A stretch of DNA of 64,000 nucleotides from Stagnihabitans tardus (GTDB lineage Bacteria > Pseudomonadota > Alphaproteobacteria > Rhodobacterales > Rhodobacteraceae), in contig NZ_JAABNR010000013.1 in the NCBI RefSeq assembly GCF_009925085.1, forward strand, positions 62,001 to 126,000. The letters are read 5' to 3'. Shown here piece after piece: positions 27,006 to 35,482 of the stretch; the first letter of the stretch is position 1, and every line of letters begins with the position of its first letter. The translations under genes were made by a program, and so were the position numbers. The notes beneath the pieces were generated by a model that saw nothing but the letters and a program-made list of their open reading frames with translations, made no database searches and was not told the DNA's origin.

Positions 27006-27436
27006 TCGGTGCTCTCCGTCAAGGGGTGGAAGCGGTCATAGGCCAGGTGAAAGACCCAGGCCCAGGTGGCGTAAAGCAGGGTCAGCGCGAGATCGGCCAC
27101 CAGGGCCTCGGCCCAGCCCAGCCCGCCGAGCAGGACAAGCAGCGGCAGGGTCACGAGGATCGAGGTCGCCTCCAGCAGGACCGCATGGAGGAGGCGCCAG
27201 CCCCAGGGCCGGTCGCTGGAGAGCCTGTCGGTCAGGCGGTGTTCGGCCCAGTCAAAGGCGGTGCTGAAGAGGCCCGACCAGAGGAGGACGGCGAGGGAAA
27301 GCGCCACGAGCAGCCCAAGGCTCTGCCCCGCGCCGAACTCGGCCCAGGCCATGTAGAGCGGGACGGAAAGGCAGAGGCCGCCCGCCTCGTAAAGCAGCGA
27401 TTGCAGCGCCCGGTCGCGGGCAGAACGAAGGGTCAT
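27002..27436 (-). CDS. PACE-type efflux transporter (chlorhexidine/diamine exporter family)
   Basis: A 144-residue four-helix membrane protein built of two tandem repeats. The first reads RDRALQSLLYEAGGLCLSVPLY and ends FDWAEHRL. The second reads RLLHAVLLEATSILVTLPLL and ends WVFHLAYDRFHP. This R-x2-(H)-x3-E ... FD-x2-E pattern is that of the proteobacterial antimicrobial compound efflux (PACE/BTP) family, whose studied member AceI exports cadaverine and putrescine as well as chlorhexidine. I chose the ATG at 27434-27436 for its GGAG site; an ATG five codons earlier is possible. Coupling to speD points to polyamine export or balance. Confidence 0.78.
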   Translation of the reverse strand: MTLRSARDRALQSLLYEAGGLCLSVPLYMAWAEFGAGQSLGLLVALSLAVLLWSGLFSTAFDWAEHRLTDRLSSDRPWGWRLLHAVLLEATSILVTLPLLVLLGGLGWAEALVADLALTLLYATWAWVFHLAYDRFHPLTESTE

Positions 27437-27611
27437 GAAAAGGCTCCGCATCAAATTGCGGACAGTATGGCAGAGGCCGGGTGAAAGCGGCGTCAAACGG
27501 GGGTGAACGGGGCGTGAAATCGGCGGGGGCGCGGCGTCTTGGCTTTTCGGTTGCCGCGTTTGCCCCGGGCGCTGGGCCTGCGACGCCGGGCTGGAGCGGC
27601 CCGTCAGCGGC

Positions 27612-27625
27612 GCGTGAGATCACGC
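27612..27625 (-). repeat. GCGTGA-GA-TCACGC hairpin
   Basis: Six-base arms around GA, 12 bases beyond the stop of the minus-strand gene ending at 27637. The same arms, with the complementary centre, occur at 26531-26544 past speD, so this looks like a reused 3'-end element. Confidence 0.4.
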
Positions 27626-27636
27626 ACCCCACGGCC

Positions 27637-28392
27637 TCACCCGGGCGGCAGGGTCAAGCAGGCAGCGAAGTCTTGCGACAGCTGGCGGATGCGGTCCAGC
27701 TGGTCCAGCTGGTTCCGGCGAAAGCCAAGGATGTTGATTTCCCATTGCGCGGCCTTTTCATAGACTTGGCAACTTGGGTTGAGTTCCGTGCCCGGCTTGT
27801 CGCAATTCATCACCGAGATGACCTCGTCGCCGACGGTCTGGACATAGACATCTCGTTCGGCCTTTGCCCAATCTGCCGCCCCCTCGACCTCGACGCGCGT
27901 GTAAGGCCCGATGGTCTCGCCTGTCTTGACCCAGGTGCGGGGGCGCGGCCATTCCCAGGCGAGGGGCGCAGAAGTAACGCTGTAGACGATCCGTTCGATG
28001 GCACGATCCCCTGCGCCCCCCGACAAGAGCACGGTGAAGAAGCTCTTGGTCATCGGGTTGGCGCTGTTGCGATAGGCCTTGGGCAGGGGCTGGCCATCGG
28101 GCAGGTTGATGTCGACGAGCAGGCTGCGGTTCGGCAGGCCGTCAGGGCCACCGCTTGGGCCGCCGAAGTCGTAGTCGGGGCGATACCAGAGGTCCAGCCA
28201 CCGAGTCTCGCGCGCATCATTCGTCGGACGCCCGGCATAGGTCGCGAGCCTGTCGTGCTGGAGCGGACCCTGCCGGAAGATCGCGCAGCGCTCGGCCGAA
28301 GGGGAAGCCTCCGCCACGGCGCGGGCGGGACTGAGGGCCATACCTGCGGTGAGGGCCATAAGCGTGGTGAGGACCCAAAGGCGCATCCTCAC
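27637..28392 (-). CDS. Exported hypothetical protein
   Basis: A 251-residue protein with a signal peptide ([21 protein letters not shown]) and no domain I recognise. The mature part is rich in tryptophan and aspartate. It contains [31 protein letters not shown] and a cysteine pair near the end ([17 protein letters not shown]), plausibly a disulphide. The start is either GTG at 28390-28392, overlapping the moaA stop as GTGA, or the ATG two codons later at 28386, which has GGGGG five bases upstream. It sits directly after moaA, but nothing in it suggests a molybdenum function. Confidence 0.65.
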   Translation of the reverse strand: MRMRLWVLTTLMALTAGMALSPARAVAEASPSAERCAIFRQGPLQHDRLATYAGRPTNDARETRWLDLWYRPDYDFGGPSGGPDGLPNRSLLVDINLPDGQPLPKAYRNSANPMTKSFFTVLLSGGAGDRAIERIVYSVTSAPLAWEWPRPRTWVKTGETIGPYTRVEVEGAADWAKAERDVYVQTVGDEVISVMNCDKPGTELNPSCQVYEKAAQWEINILGFRRNQLDQLDRIRQLSQDFAACLTLPPG

Positions 28393-29384
28393 CCCCCCGT
28401 ATGGCTCATGTGGCGCGTCATCTGCCCCGCCACTTTCTGGCGCGAATAGTCGAAGTCGTGGCCCTTGGGCTTGCGTGAGATCGCCGCCCGGATGGCGGCC
28501 TCGAGGGGCGCGTCGTCAGGGCTGGCCCTGAGCGGCGCCCTCAGGTCGGCCATGTCCTCCTGGCCGAGGCACATGTAGAGCTCCCCCGTGCAGGTCACCC
28601 GCACCCGGTTGCAGCTTTCGCAGAAGTTATGCGTGAGCGGCGTGATGAAGCCCAGCTTCTGCCCCGTCTCTTCCAGCCGCACATAGCGCGCGGGGCCCCC
28701 CGAGCGCTCGGCCAGGTCGGTGAGCGTATAGCGCTCCGCCAGCCGGGCGCGGAGGTCCTTCAGCGACCAGAACTGGTCGAGCCGATCCGCCTCCATCTCG
28801 CCCATCGGCATGACCTCGATCCAGGTCAGGTCATGGCCTTCCTTTGCGGCCCATTCGGTGAGGGTGAAAAGCTCGCCCTCGTTCACGCCCTTCAAGGCCA
28901 CCGCGTTGATCTTGACCCGAAGCCCCGCCTCCTTGGCGGCGGCGATCCCGTCCAGCACCTGGTTCAGGCGGCCCCAACGCGTCACCTCGGCGAACTTGGC
29001 GTCGTCCAGCGTATCCAGCGAGACATTGATCCGCCGGACCCCCACCTCGGCCAGCGCTGCCGCGTATTTGCGCAGCTGGGAGCCATTGGTCGTCACGGTC
29101 AGCTCTTTCAGCCCGTTCCCCAGCTGCTTCCCCATGGATTCGAAGAAGGTCATGATCCCCTTCCTCACCAGGGGCTCGCCCCCGGTGATCCGCAGCTTTT
29201 CCACCCCCAGCCGCACGAAGGTGCTGCATAGTCGCGTCAGCTCCTCCAGGGAGAGCAGCTCTGCCTTGGGCAGGAAGGTCATGTGCTCGGTCATGCAATA
29301 GGCGCAGCGGAAGTCGCAGCGGTCGGTGACCGAGACGCGCAGATACGAGATCGGGCGGGCGAAGGGATCTATGAGCGGTGCCAT
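28389..29384 (-). CDS. moaA: GTP 3',8-cyclase MoaA
   Basis: Radical SAM enzyme that converts GTP to 3',8-cyclo-7,8-dihydro-GTP in the first step of molybdenum cofactor synthesis. The 331 residues carry the N-terminal radical SAM motif CDFRCAYC (C23, C27, C30) and [13 protein letters not shown] second cluster motif [19 protein letters not shown] binds the substrate-side 4Fe-4S, and the protein ends HTGG, the essential C-terminal glycine pair. moaC and other moa genes are not adjacent. The following exported protein overlaps its stop. Confidence 0.97.
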   Translation of the reverse strand: MAPLIDPFARPISYLRVSVTDRCDFRCAYCMTEHMTFLPKAELLSLEELTRLCSTFVRLGVEKLRITGGEPLVRKGIMTFFESMGKQLGNGLKELTVTTNGSQLRKYAAALAEVGVRRINVSLDTLDDAKFAEVTRWGRLNQVLDGIAAAKEAGLRVKINAVALKGVNEGELFTLTEWAAKEGHDLTWIEVMPMGEMEADRLDQFWSLKDLRARLAERYTLTDLAERSGGPARYVRLEETGQKLGFITPLTHNFCESCNRVRVTCTGELYMCLGQEDMADLRAPLRASPDDAPLEAAIRAAISRKPKGHDFDYSRQKVAGQMTRHMSHTGG

Positions 29385-29433
29385 CAGTCCAAGATAGACC
29401 CTGTGGCCCGCGATACAATCCCGAAACCGCAGA

Positions 29434-29524
29434 TGGGGGGGCTGCCGCCCCCCCAGCCCCCCGCCTCAGGGGGAGCACGCTCCCCCTGAGAACCCCCGTG
29501 AGTATTTGGGCCATATTGAAAGGG
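29434..29524 (+). repeat. Composite intergenic repeat, shorter copy (A2)
   Basis: GGGGGCTGCCGCCCCC is followed directly by AGGGGGAGCACGCTCCCCCT and the tail CCCGTGAGTATTTGGGCC plus ATTGAAA. Compared with A1 and A3 it lacks the central GGGGGACTGCCGTCCCCC hairpin. It abuts repeat B on the downstream side of the arginase gene. Confidence 0.8.
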
Positions 29525-29556
29525 GGGAGGTCTGGAGGGGCCCCCGGGGTCCCTCC
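29522..29556 (+). repeat. Repeat B, copy next to the arginase 3' end
   Basis: A 35-bp GC-rich element opening GGGGGAGGTCTGGAGGGG and ending TCCCTCC that can fold on itself. An inverted copy with about two mismatches lies at 30651-30684 on the other side of the arginase gene. Similarity weakens but continues for another ~30 bp. Confidence 0.65.
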
Positions 29557-29586
29557 AGCTGGGGGTGCGGGGGAGAAGTCCCCCGC

Positions 29587-30501
29587 TTACGCCGTGGGCC
29601 GGTCGAAGACCTTGCGCCCCATCAGCGAGCCCACGAGGTCCACCATCAGCTTGGCCGTCATTCCCCGGTCGTCGAGGAAAGGGTTCAGCTCCACCAGGTC
29701 CAGCGAGGTCACGAGGCGGCTTTCGTGGAGAAGCTCGCAGACAAGATGCGCCTCGCGGAAGGTGGTCCCTCCCGGCACGGTCGTCCCCACGGCGGGGGCG
29801 ATGGAGGGGTCGAGGAAATCGACATCCAGCGAGACATGCAGCATGCCGCCCGCCGCCCGGACCCGGTCGAGGAAAGCGCGCAGCGGGGCCACGATGCCGT
29901 GTTCGTCCAGGACGCGCATGTCGTTGATGGCAATGTCATGGGTCAGAAGCGCCGCATGCTCGGCCGGATCGACCGAGCGGATGCCGTAAAGGCAGATGCG
30001 CTCGGGCGGGAGGGCGGCGGGGAAGGGGCCGAAGGCGTCGAAACCCTCGCGGCCGGCGATCCAGGCGACGGGCGTGCCATGCAGGTTGCCCGAGGTCGTG
30101 GTCAGCGGCGTGTGGAAATCGGAATGGGCATCGAGCCACAGAAGGAACAGCGGCCGCCCGACCGAGGCCGCATGTTCCGCCGCCCCCGCAACCGTGCCCA
30201 GCGCCAGGGAGTGGTCTCCGCCCAGGATCACCGGCATCCGGCCCAGGGCCAGCTCCGCGCCGACCGCGCGGCGCAGGGCCTGGGTCCAGCCCAGCACCAG
30301 GTCGAGGTCATGCACCACCGGATTGGCGCAATGGGCGCCCTGGACCGCATCCGGGCCCAGGTCGCCCCTGTCCTCGACGCCGTGCCCAAGCTCGGCAATC
30401 GCCGCTCCCAGCCCCGCCACGCGATAGGCCATGGGCCCCATGATGCAACCCGCCCGCCTTTGCCCCGCGTCGATGGGCGCCCCGATCAGACTGACTTCCA
30501 T
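29587..30501 (-). CDS. rocF: Arginase
   Basis: Dimanganese ureohydrolase giving ornithine and urea from arginine, 304 residues. Metal ligands lie in GGDHS (His97), DAHSDFHTP (Asp124, His126, Asp128) and SLDVDFLDP. The early GAPIDAGQRRAGCIMGP and the late VPGGTTFREAH and ELNPFLDDRGMTA fit arginase rather than agmatinase, since the LNP motif with GGTTFREAH is arginase-like. The start follows GGAGGGTCTT. Ornithine feeds putrescine synthesis, which makes a link with the nearby speD-PACE pair attractive, although the genes are not in one operon. Inverted composite repeats bracket the gene. Confidence 0.92.
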   Translation of the reverse strand: MEVSLIGAPIDAGQRRAGCIMGPMAYRVAGLGAAIAELGHGVEDRGDLGPDAVQGAHCANPVVHDLDLVLGWTQALRRAVGAELALGRMPVILGGDHSLALGTVAGAAEHAASVGRPLFLLWLDAHSDFHTPLTTTSGNLHGTPVAWIAGREGFDAFGPFPAALPPERICLYGIRSVDPAEHAALLTHDIAINDMRVLDEHGIVAPLRAFLDRVRAAGGMLHVSLDVDFLDPSIAPAVGTTVPGGTTFREAHLVCELLHESRLVTSLDLVELNPFLDDRGMTAKLMVDLVGSLMGRKVFDRPTA

Positions 30502-30650
30502 AAGACCCTCCGTTTCCCCCCTTATCCCGCGCCATATGCTCCCGGTCCACCGTCATTCTGCCCGGTCCTGGTGCAGAAGGGCGGCAGATCGCCCGGCCTT
30601 TGCGGCAGTTGGCCCGGGGGACGCCGGGGCTGCCGCCCCGGACCCCGCCC

Positions 30651-30684
30651 GGAGGGACCCAGGGGGCCCCTCCGGACCTCCCCC
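30651..30684 (-). repeat. Repeat B, inverted copy upstream of arginase
   Basis: The reverse complement begins GGGGGAGGTCCGGAGGGG and ends TCCCTCC, matching 29522-29556 with about two differences in 34 bases. The flanking CCGGGGCTGCCGCCCCGG (30625-30642) is a further hairpin of the same style. Confidence 0.65.
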
Positions 30685-30730
30685 GGAATGAATTGGGGGC
30701 ATGAGCAGTGGGGGGGGCGATCCCTGGCAT

Positions 30731-30843
30731 TCATCTTTTCCCGATACCCACGGGGTTTCCCAAGGGGAGCGTGCTCCCCTTGGGGCAGGGGGCTCGGGGG
30801 ACGGCAGTCCCCCGAATGCGGGGGTGCGGGGGCGGCAGCCCCC
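30731..30843 (-). repeat. Composite intergenic repeat, inverted full copy (A3)
   Basis: On the minus strand it reads through the same three hairpins as A1 (GGGGGCTGCCGCCCCC, GGGGGACTGCCGTCCCCC, AAGGGGAGCACGCTCCCCTT) and ends AAACCCCGTGGGTAT. The ~65-bp core is nearly identical to A1 six kilobases away. Confidence 0.85.
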
Positions 30844-30976
30844 GCTTCCTCCCGGAGCCCCCAAGGCTGCCAAGCCGCCAGGGGGCTCCGGAACCACGCC
30901 CCCCCTCCTCACGACCCCGTGCCTTCCCTCTGCCGCGCAAAGCCCCTATGCTGGTCCAAATCCAAGGGGAGCCTCC

Positions 30977-32950
30977 ATGATCACCGAACTCGGCCACTTC
31001 GCCCTGATCCTCGCCCTTGTGACGGCCCTCCTGCAAAGCACGCTTCCTCTCATCGGGGCCCAGGTCGGCGACCGCCGCCTCATGGCGCTGGCAGGCCCCG
31101 CGGCGGCCGTGCAATTCGCCCTCATCGCGCTGAGTTTCGGGGCCCTAACCTGGGCCTTCGTGACCTCGGACTTCTCCCTCTCCCTCGTCGTCGCCCATTC
31201 GCATACCGAAAAGCCCCTGCTCTACAAAGTCGCGGGCGTCTGGGGCAATCACGAGGGCTCGCTGCTCCTCTGGGTCCTCGCGCTCTCGCTCTTCGGAGGC
31301 TGCGCCCATTGGTTCGGGCAGAACCTGCCGCTCCGCCTCAAGGCCAGGGTCCTGGCGGTGCAGGGGGCCATCGGCGTGGCCTTCCTGAGCTTCATGCTCT
31401 TCACCTCGAACCCTTTCCTGCGCCTTGTCACCCCGCCGATGAACGGCAATGACATGAACCCGATCCTCCAGGACCCCGGCCTCGCCTTCCACCCGCCCTT
31501 CCTCTACCTGGGCTATGTCGGGCTCTCGATGTCCTTCGCCTTCGCCGTCGCCGCCCTGCTGGAGGGCCGCGTCGACGCCGCCTGGGGGCGCTGGGTCCGG
31601 CCCTGGACGCTCGCCGCCTGGATGTTCCTGACCATCGGCATCATCATGGGCTCGCTCTGGGCCTATTACGAGCTCGGCTGGGGCGGCTTCTGGTTCTGGG
31701 ACCCGGTGGAAAACGCCTCCTTCATGCCCTGGCTCATCGCCACGGCACTGTTGCACTCCGCCATCGTCGTGGAAAAGCGCGAGGCCCTGAAGTCCTGGAC
31801 CATCCTCCTCGCGATCTTCGCCTTTGGCTTCTCGCTCATCGGCACTTTCATCGTGCGCTCGGGCGTCATCACCTCGGTCCACTCCTTCGCCTCCGACCCG
31901 ACGCGGGGCATGGCGGTCCTGGCGATCCTCGGCATCTTCATGGGCGGAGCCCTGACGCTTTACGCCGCCAAGGCGGGTGATCTCGAGGCCAAGGGGGTCT
32001 TCTCCATGGTCTCGCGTGAAAGCGGGCTCGTGGTGAACAACCTCCTCCTGACCGTGGCGGCCTTCGTCGTCTTCGTCGGCACCATCTGGCCCCTGGTGGC
32101 CGAGGTCCTCCTGGGCCGGGCGCTCTCGGTCGGCGCGCCCTTCTTCGATGCGGCCTTCTCGCCCTTCGTCGTGGTCCTGGCCCTGGTCTTGCCCATCGGC
32201 GCGGTCCTGCCCTGGAAGCGCGCAGAGCTCTCGCGTGCCATGCGCCCCTTCCTGCCCGCCCTGGTCCTGGCCGTGGCGGCGGGGCTCCTCGCCTGGGCCG
32301 TGGGCTCGGGCCGATCGACGCTGGGGCCCCTGGGCGTGGCGCTGGCGGCCTGGCTGATCTCCGGCGCGCTGGTCGATCTCTGGGGGCGCTCTGGGCGCGG
32401 CGCCTTTGCCGCGCGCCTCTCGCGCCTGACCCGCCTGCCGCGCGCCGATTGGGGCCGCGTCACCTCTCATGCGGGCCTTGGGCTCACGATCTTCGGCGTC
32501 GTCGCCCTGACCTCCTGGTCGGTCGAGGATATCCGCGTGGTGAAACAGGGCGAGAGCTTCACGCTCGGCCGCTATGAGATCACCTTCGAGGGCATCCGCG
32601 AGGAAGCGGGGTCCAACTTCACCGCCCAGGTCGCCGATATCGCGGTCAAGCGGGATGGGCAGCTCATCGACAGGCTGCATCCGGCGAAAAGGGTCTATCC
32701 CTTCGCCCAGATGACGACGACCGAGGCCGCGATCCGCCCCGGCGTGCTGGGTGACCTTTACGTCGTGGTGGGCGACGAGCAGGACGGCGGCGGCTATGCG
32801 ATCCGCTCTTACCTCAAGCCCTTTGCGCTCTGGCTCTGGATCGGCGGCGTCATGATGGGCCTGGGCGGGCTTCTCTCGCTGACCGACCGGCGCTATCGCC
32901 TGGCCGCAGGTGCTGCCCGCGCCAAGCCGCAAGGAGTGCCGACCGAATGA
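30977..32950 (+). CDS. ccmF: Cytochrome c maturation heme lyase subunit CcmF
   Basis: Core membrane subunit of the system I cytochrome c synthetase, which takes heme from holo-CcmE and attaches it to apocytochromes in the periplasm. The 657-residue length is normal. About 15 membrane helices are present. The periplasmic WWD-type motif (GWGGFWFWDPVENASFMPWL, ~234-253) binds heme, and the conserved NHEGSLLLW precedes it. The ATG at 30977 follows AGGGGAGCCTCC; frames extending upstream run through the repeat. ccmH overlaps its stop by four bases. ccmE and the thioredoxin-like ccmG are not seen here. Confidence 0.97.
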   Translation: MITELGHFALILALVTALLQSTLPLIGAQVGDRRLMALAGPAAAVQFALIALSFGALTWAFVTSDFSLSLVVAHSHTEKPLLYKVAGVWGNHEGSLLLWVLALSLFGGCAHWFGQNLPLRLKARVLAVQGAIGVAFLSFMLFTSNPFLRLVTPPMNGNDMNPILQDPGLAFHPPFLYLGYVGLSMSFAFAVAALLEGRVDAAWGRWVRPWTLAAWMFLTIGIIMGSLWAYYELGWGGFWFWDPVENASFMPWLIATALLHSAIVVEKREALKSWTILLAIFAFGFSLIGTFIVRSGVITSVHSFASDPTRGMAVLAILGIFMGGALTLYAAKAGDLEAKGVFSMVSRESGLVVNNLLLTVAAFVVFVGTIWPLVAEVLLGRALSVGAPFFDAAFSPFVVVLALVLPIGAVLPWKRAELSRAMRPFLPALVLAVAAGLLAWAVGSGRSTLGPLGVALAAWLISGALVDLWGRSGRGAFAARLSRLTRLPRADWGRVTSHAGLGLTIFGVVALTSWSVEDIRVVKQGESFTLGRYEITFEGIREEAGSNFTAQVADIAVKRDGQLIDRLHPAKRVYPFAQMTTTEAAIRPGVLGDLYVVVGDEQDGGGYAIRSYLKPFALWLWIGGVMMGLGGLLSLTDRRYRLAAGAARAKPQGVPTE

Positions 32951-33393
32951 AGCGCCTTCTCCTGGCCCTGGCGCTCCTCGCCTCTCCGGCCTTCGCCGTC
33001 CAGCCCGACGAGATCCTGCCCGACCCGGCGCAAGAGGCCCGCGCCCGGGCGCTGTCCAAGGAACTGCGCTGCCTCGTTTGCCGCAACGAGAATATCGACG
33101 ACAGCGATGCGCAGCTGGCCCGCGACCTGCGGCTTCTGGTCCGCGAGAGGATCGCGGCAGGCGACAGCGACGATGAGGCCATGGCTTTCATCACCGCGCG
33201 CTATGGCGAGTTCGTGCTGTTGAACCCGCCCGCGACGGGGGCGAACCTGGTCCTGTGGCTCGCAGGCCCCGCCGCGCTTCTGGCGGGCGGGGGCCTGGCC
33301 TTTGCCGTCATGCGCCGCCGCGCCGCTGCCTCCGAGGTCAAGGGGCTCAGCGCCGAGGAAGAGGCGCGGTTGCGGGATATCCTGAAGGACTGA
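32947..33393 (+). CDS. ccmH: Cytochrome c maturation protein CcmH (Ccl2/CycL type)
   Basis: Periplasm-facing, membrane-anchored thiol-disulphide protein that keeps apocytochrome CXXCH cysteines reduced for heme attachment. The 148 residues comprise a signal peptide (MKRLLLALALLASPAFA), the LRCLVCRNENI motif with redox Cys42 and Cys45, a three-helix domain, and a C-terminal anchor (LVLWLAGPAALLAGGGLAFAVM). It is the short form lacking the TPR half (CcmI) found in the fused E. coli CcmH. The ATGA overlap with ccmF makes co-translation likely. Confidence 0.96.
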   Translation: MKRLLLALALLASPAFAVQPDEILPDPAQEARARALSKELRCLVCRNENIDDSDAQLARDLRLLVRERIAAGDSDDEAMAFITARYGEFVLLNPPATGANLVLWLAGPAALLAGGGLAFAVMRRRAAASEVKGLSAEEEARLRDILKD

Positions 33394-33420
33394 AGGTTCT
33401 CCCGGGGCCCCGGAGTCGCA

Positions 33421-33467
33421 CGCGGGCTTGCCTTTCCACCCGCGCCTGACCTTCCGCAGTTCAGGCG
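33421..33467. terminator. Two inverted repeats between ccmH and the DUF1513 gene
   Basis: CGCGGG/CCCGCG (33421-33426 and 33439-33444) and CGCCTGA/TCAGGCG (33443-33449 and 33461-33467) overlap in the short convergent gap. Either could end transcription from one side. Neither has a T tract. Confidence 0.35.
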
Positions 33468-33468
33468 A

Positions 33469-34518
33469 TCACAGCGCCACCATGTGATTGTCCCAAGCAA
33501 GATCCAGCTTGGCCAGCGGCCGCAGGCCCTCATCCAGCGCGCAGATCCCGCCCGCGCCGTCGCTGGTGACAAAGCCCGGCCCCAGCGCCGCCAGCCCGCA
33601 GACATCGGCCCGCGCATGGGTGGCCAGGAACTGCCCCTGCGCATCAAAGACCTGCACCACCCCGCCCTTGGGCGAGCTGATCGCCAGCCGCCCGTCCGAG
33701 GCCCGGGCGATCGACCCCGCATAGCCCTTCATCCGCTCGGCCTCGCCCTCCGGCGCCGCATAATGCTCCGGCGCCTGACCCGGCACCCAATGGCCCAAGA
33801 GCGGCACGACCTCCGCCGGATCGCCCTCCCATTGCATGGCAAAGGCCACGCCCGTCGCGGTCAGCACCAGGTGGCGGATCGAGGCCTGGTGCAGGTCCGG
33901 CAGCGTCACCTGCTCCAGCACGGTCCCCCCCTTGGAGATCAGCGTCAGATTGGGTCGCATGGTCTCGATGTTCAGCTTGCTGCGGTCGGTCGGATCGGTC
34001 TGGATCCCGCCATTGGCGATGATCAGCCGCCCATCGGCCAGAAGCTTCAAGTCATGGGGCCCGATGCCGCCGCTGGCATATTCCCCCATCCGCGTGAAGC
34101 CCTCCGTCTCCCAGATGCCCACGCGACCCTCTGACCCCTCGGCCACGACCTCGGAGGTGTAAAGCACCCGCCCATCGGCGGAAAAGGCGCCGTGGCCGTT
34201 GAACTGGCGCCCCGGGGGCGGAGAGAAGCGGTGGGTCTCGGCGCCCGTCACGCAGTCGATCACCAGGGCAAAGGTCCCAGGGCGCCGGGCAAAGGCCACG
34301 GCCAGGGGCTTTTCGGGATGGGCCGCCGCCGCATGGCCCCGCGCGGGCAGGGGCAGGGCAAAGAGGCTCTCGCCGCTTTCCGAGAGCCCATGCAGGCAGT
34401 AGTCCTCGCCCTCCTTGGCGGCGGCGAGCCAGGCCGGGCTGCCCGCATCGGCCCAGGAGGGGCGCGGCAGGGCCAGGGCGGCAAGGCCCCCCAGGAAGAG
34501 GCGGCGGTTCGGGCGCAT
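33469..34518 (-). CDS. DUF1513 family Tat-exported protein
   Basis: A 349-residue periplasmic protein. The N-terminus RPNRRLFLGGLAALALPRPSWA has a twin-arginine and a hydrophobic stretch typical of Tat signals. The mature part has repeating blade-like segments (PGRQFNGHGAFSADGRVLYT, GIGPHDLKLLADGRLIIANGG), so a beta-propeller is likely. DUF1513 proteins regularly follow imelysin genes in iron-regulated operons. Function is unproven. The ATG at 34516-34518 lies one base beyond the stop of the upstream imelysin gene. It is the last gene of a four-gene operon. Confidence 0.87.
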   Translation of the reverse strand: MRPNRRLFLGGLAALALPRPSWADAGSPAWLAAAKEGEDYCLHGLSESGESLFALPLPARGHAAAAHPEKPLAVAFARRPGTFALVIDCVTGAETHRFSPPPGRQFNGHGAFSADGRVLYTSEVVAEGSEGRVGIWETEGFTRMGEYASGGIGPHDLKLLADGRLIIANGGIQTDPTDRSKLNIETMRPNLTLISKGGTVLEQVTLPDLHQASIRHLVLTATGVAFAMQWEGDPAEVVPLLGHWVPGQAPEHYAAPEGEAERMKGYAGSIARASDGRLAISSPKGGVVQVFDAQGQFLATHARADVCGLAALGPGFVTSDGAGGICALDEGLRPLAKLDLAWDNHMVAL

Positions 34519-34519
34519 C

Positions 34520-35482
34520 TCAGTCTCCGTCGGCAGAATTGAACCCGATGCCCACATCCATCTCGGGCGCGACCTCGGAAAGGGCAAGCTCGCGCAGGCG
34601 GGTCACCGATTGCGCGAGGATTTCCAGTTTCAGCCGGCCCTGCGGTTCGGTGATCCCGGCAAGGATCGGATCGTCCATCGCCTCGGCCTGGGCGATGGCG
34701 GCGTCGAAAGCGGCCAGGGTCTGGGGCGCATCGGGGGTCAGGCTTTCGGTGAAGTCGCGCAAGGCGCTCAGCGCCAGGGTGATGTTGCGCAAGCTGCGGC
34801 CCGAGGCGCGGGCCTCGGCGCGTTCGGGATGGGGGGCCTCGAAACTGCCCAGGGGGCGCCCGATGCGCCCGTCGTTCAGGGTCTCGAGCCCGGCGGCGAG
34901 TTGCGTGAACAGCGCCTGGCGTGCCTCGGTGCGGGAGAGGAAAGCGGTGTTGCCGGGCTCTCCGGCCGTGGTCAGAAGCTGGGCATAGTCCTGCCAGCCC
35001 GCCGCGATTTCCCCCGTCACCCGGGCGAGGTCCGCCGTGGTGGCGGCGATCAGCGGGCAGGGATCGGCGGGCAGGGGCTTTTCGGGATAGATCAGCCGCT
35101 CCAGCGCCAAAAGCCCGCGTGCGGCGACGGATTGCTCGGCGAAGGCCTCTGGCTCCAGCTTGGCCGGATCGCCCTTCAGCAGCGCCATCTGCGCCTTGGC
35201 CCCCATGCCCTTGGGATCGGGCCAATAGAGCACCGCAAGGCCGCGCCCCTCTTCCTCGGTGGGGCCGAGATGGAGGTGCTGCACCGCCATCCAGGCATCA
35301 TAAGTTGCATGAAACCCGTCCTGCAAGGCCTTGGTGTCGCAGGTATTTCCCGCATCTCTTAAGGTCTCGGCGGAGGCTTGCAGCTTGGCCATCCCCGGCA
35401 GGATGTGATCCTGCACCGCCTCGGCGATATCGGCCCTTGCGGGGGCGGCCAGCAGGGCGAGGGTCAGGAGAAGGGCGCGCAT
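34520..35482 (-). CDS. Imelysin family periplasmic protein (degenerate motif)
   Basis: A 320-residue exported protein (signal MRALLLTLALLAAPARA) of the imelysin/peptidase M75-like family tied to iron uptake. The all-helical body contains YDAWMAVQHLHLGP and WPDPKG near the start. The position of the family GxHxxE motif reads GLLALE here, so the histidine is missing while the glutamate is kept, unlike its partner at 37044-38291. It overlaps the di-heme protein gene by three bases (ATGA). The in-frame extension upstream belongs to antisense of that gene. Confidence 0.85.
   Translation of the reverse strand: MRALLLTLALLAAPARADIAEAVQDHILPGMAKLQASAETLRDAGNTCDTKALQDGFHATYDAWMAVQHLHLGPTEEEGRGLAVLYWPDPKGMGAKAQMALLKGDPAKLEPEAFAEQSVAARGLLALERLIYPEKPLPADPCPLIAATTADLARVTGEIAAGWQDYAQLLTTAGEPGNTAFLSRTEARQALFTQLAAGLETLNDGRIGRPLGSFEAPHPERAEARASGRSLRNITLALSALRDFTESLTPDAPQTLAAFDAAIAQAEAMDDPILAGITEPQGRLKLEILAQSVTRLRELALSEVAPEMDVGIGFNSADGD

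Larger units (their letters stand above)
30502..30976. other. Repeat-filled intergenic region between arginase and ccmF
   Basis: This 475-bp gap between divergent genes holds the inverted B copy (30651-30684) and inverted A copy (30731-30843), plus the two promoters. Frames reading through it are long only because the repeats are GC-rich and stop-poor. They lack ribosome binding sites and family resemblance. Confidence 0.75.

Noticed and set aside
29434-30843. Insertion sequence or composite transposon around the arginase gene
   Set aside because: There is no transposase or target-site duplication, and the same repeats occur singly elsewhere in the window.
29506-31452. A 648-codon plus-strand frame spanning arginase and its repeats
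   Set aside because: It crosses the arginase gene in antisense and the repeat-filled gap, and continues into ccmF out of frame.
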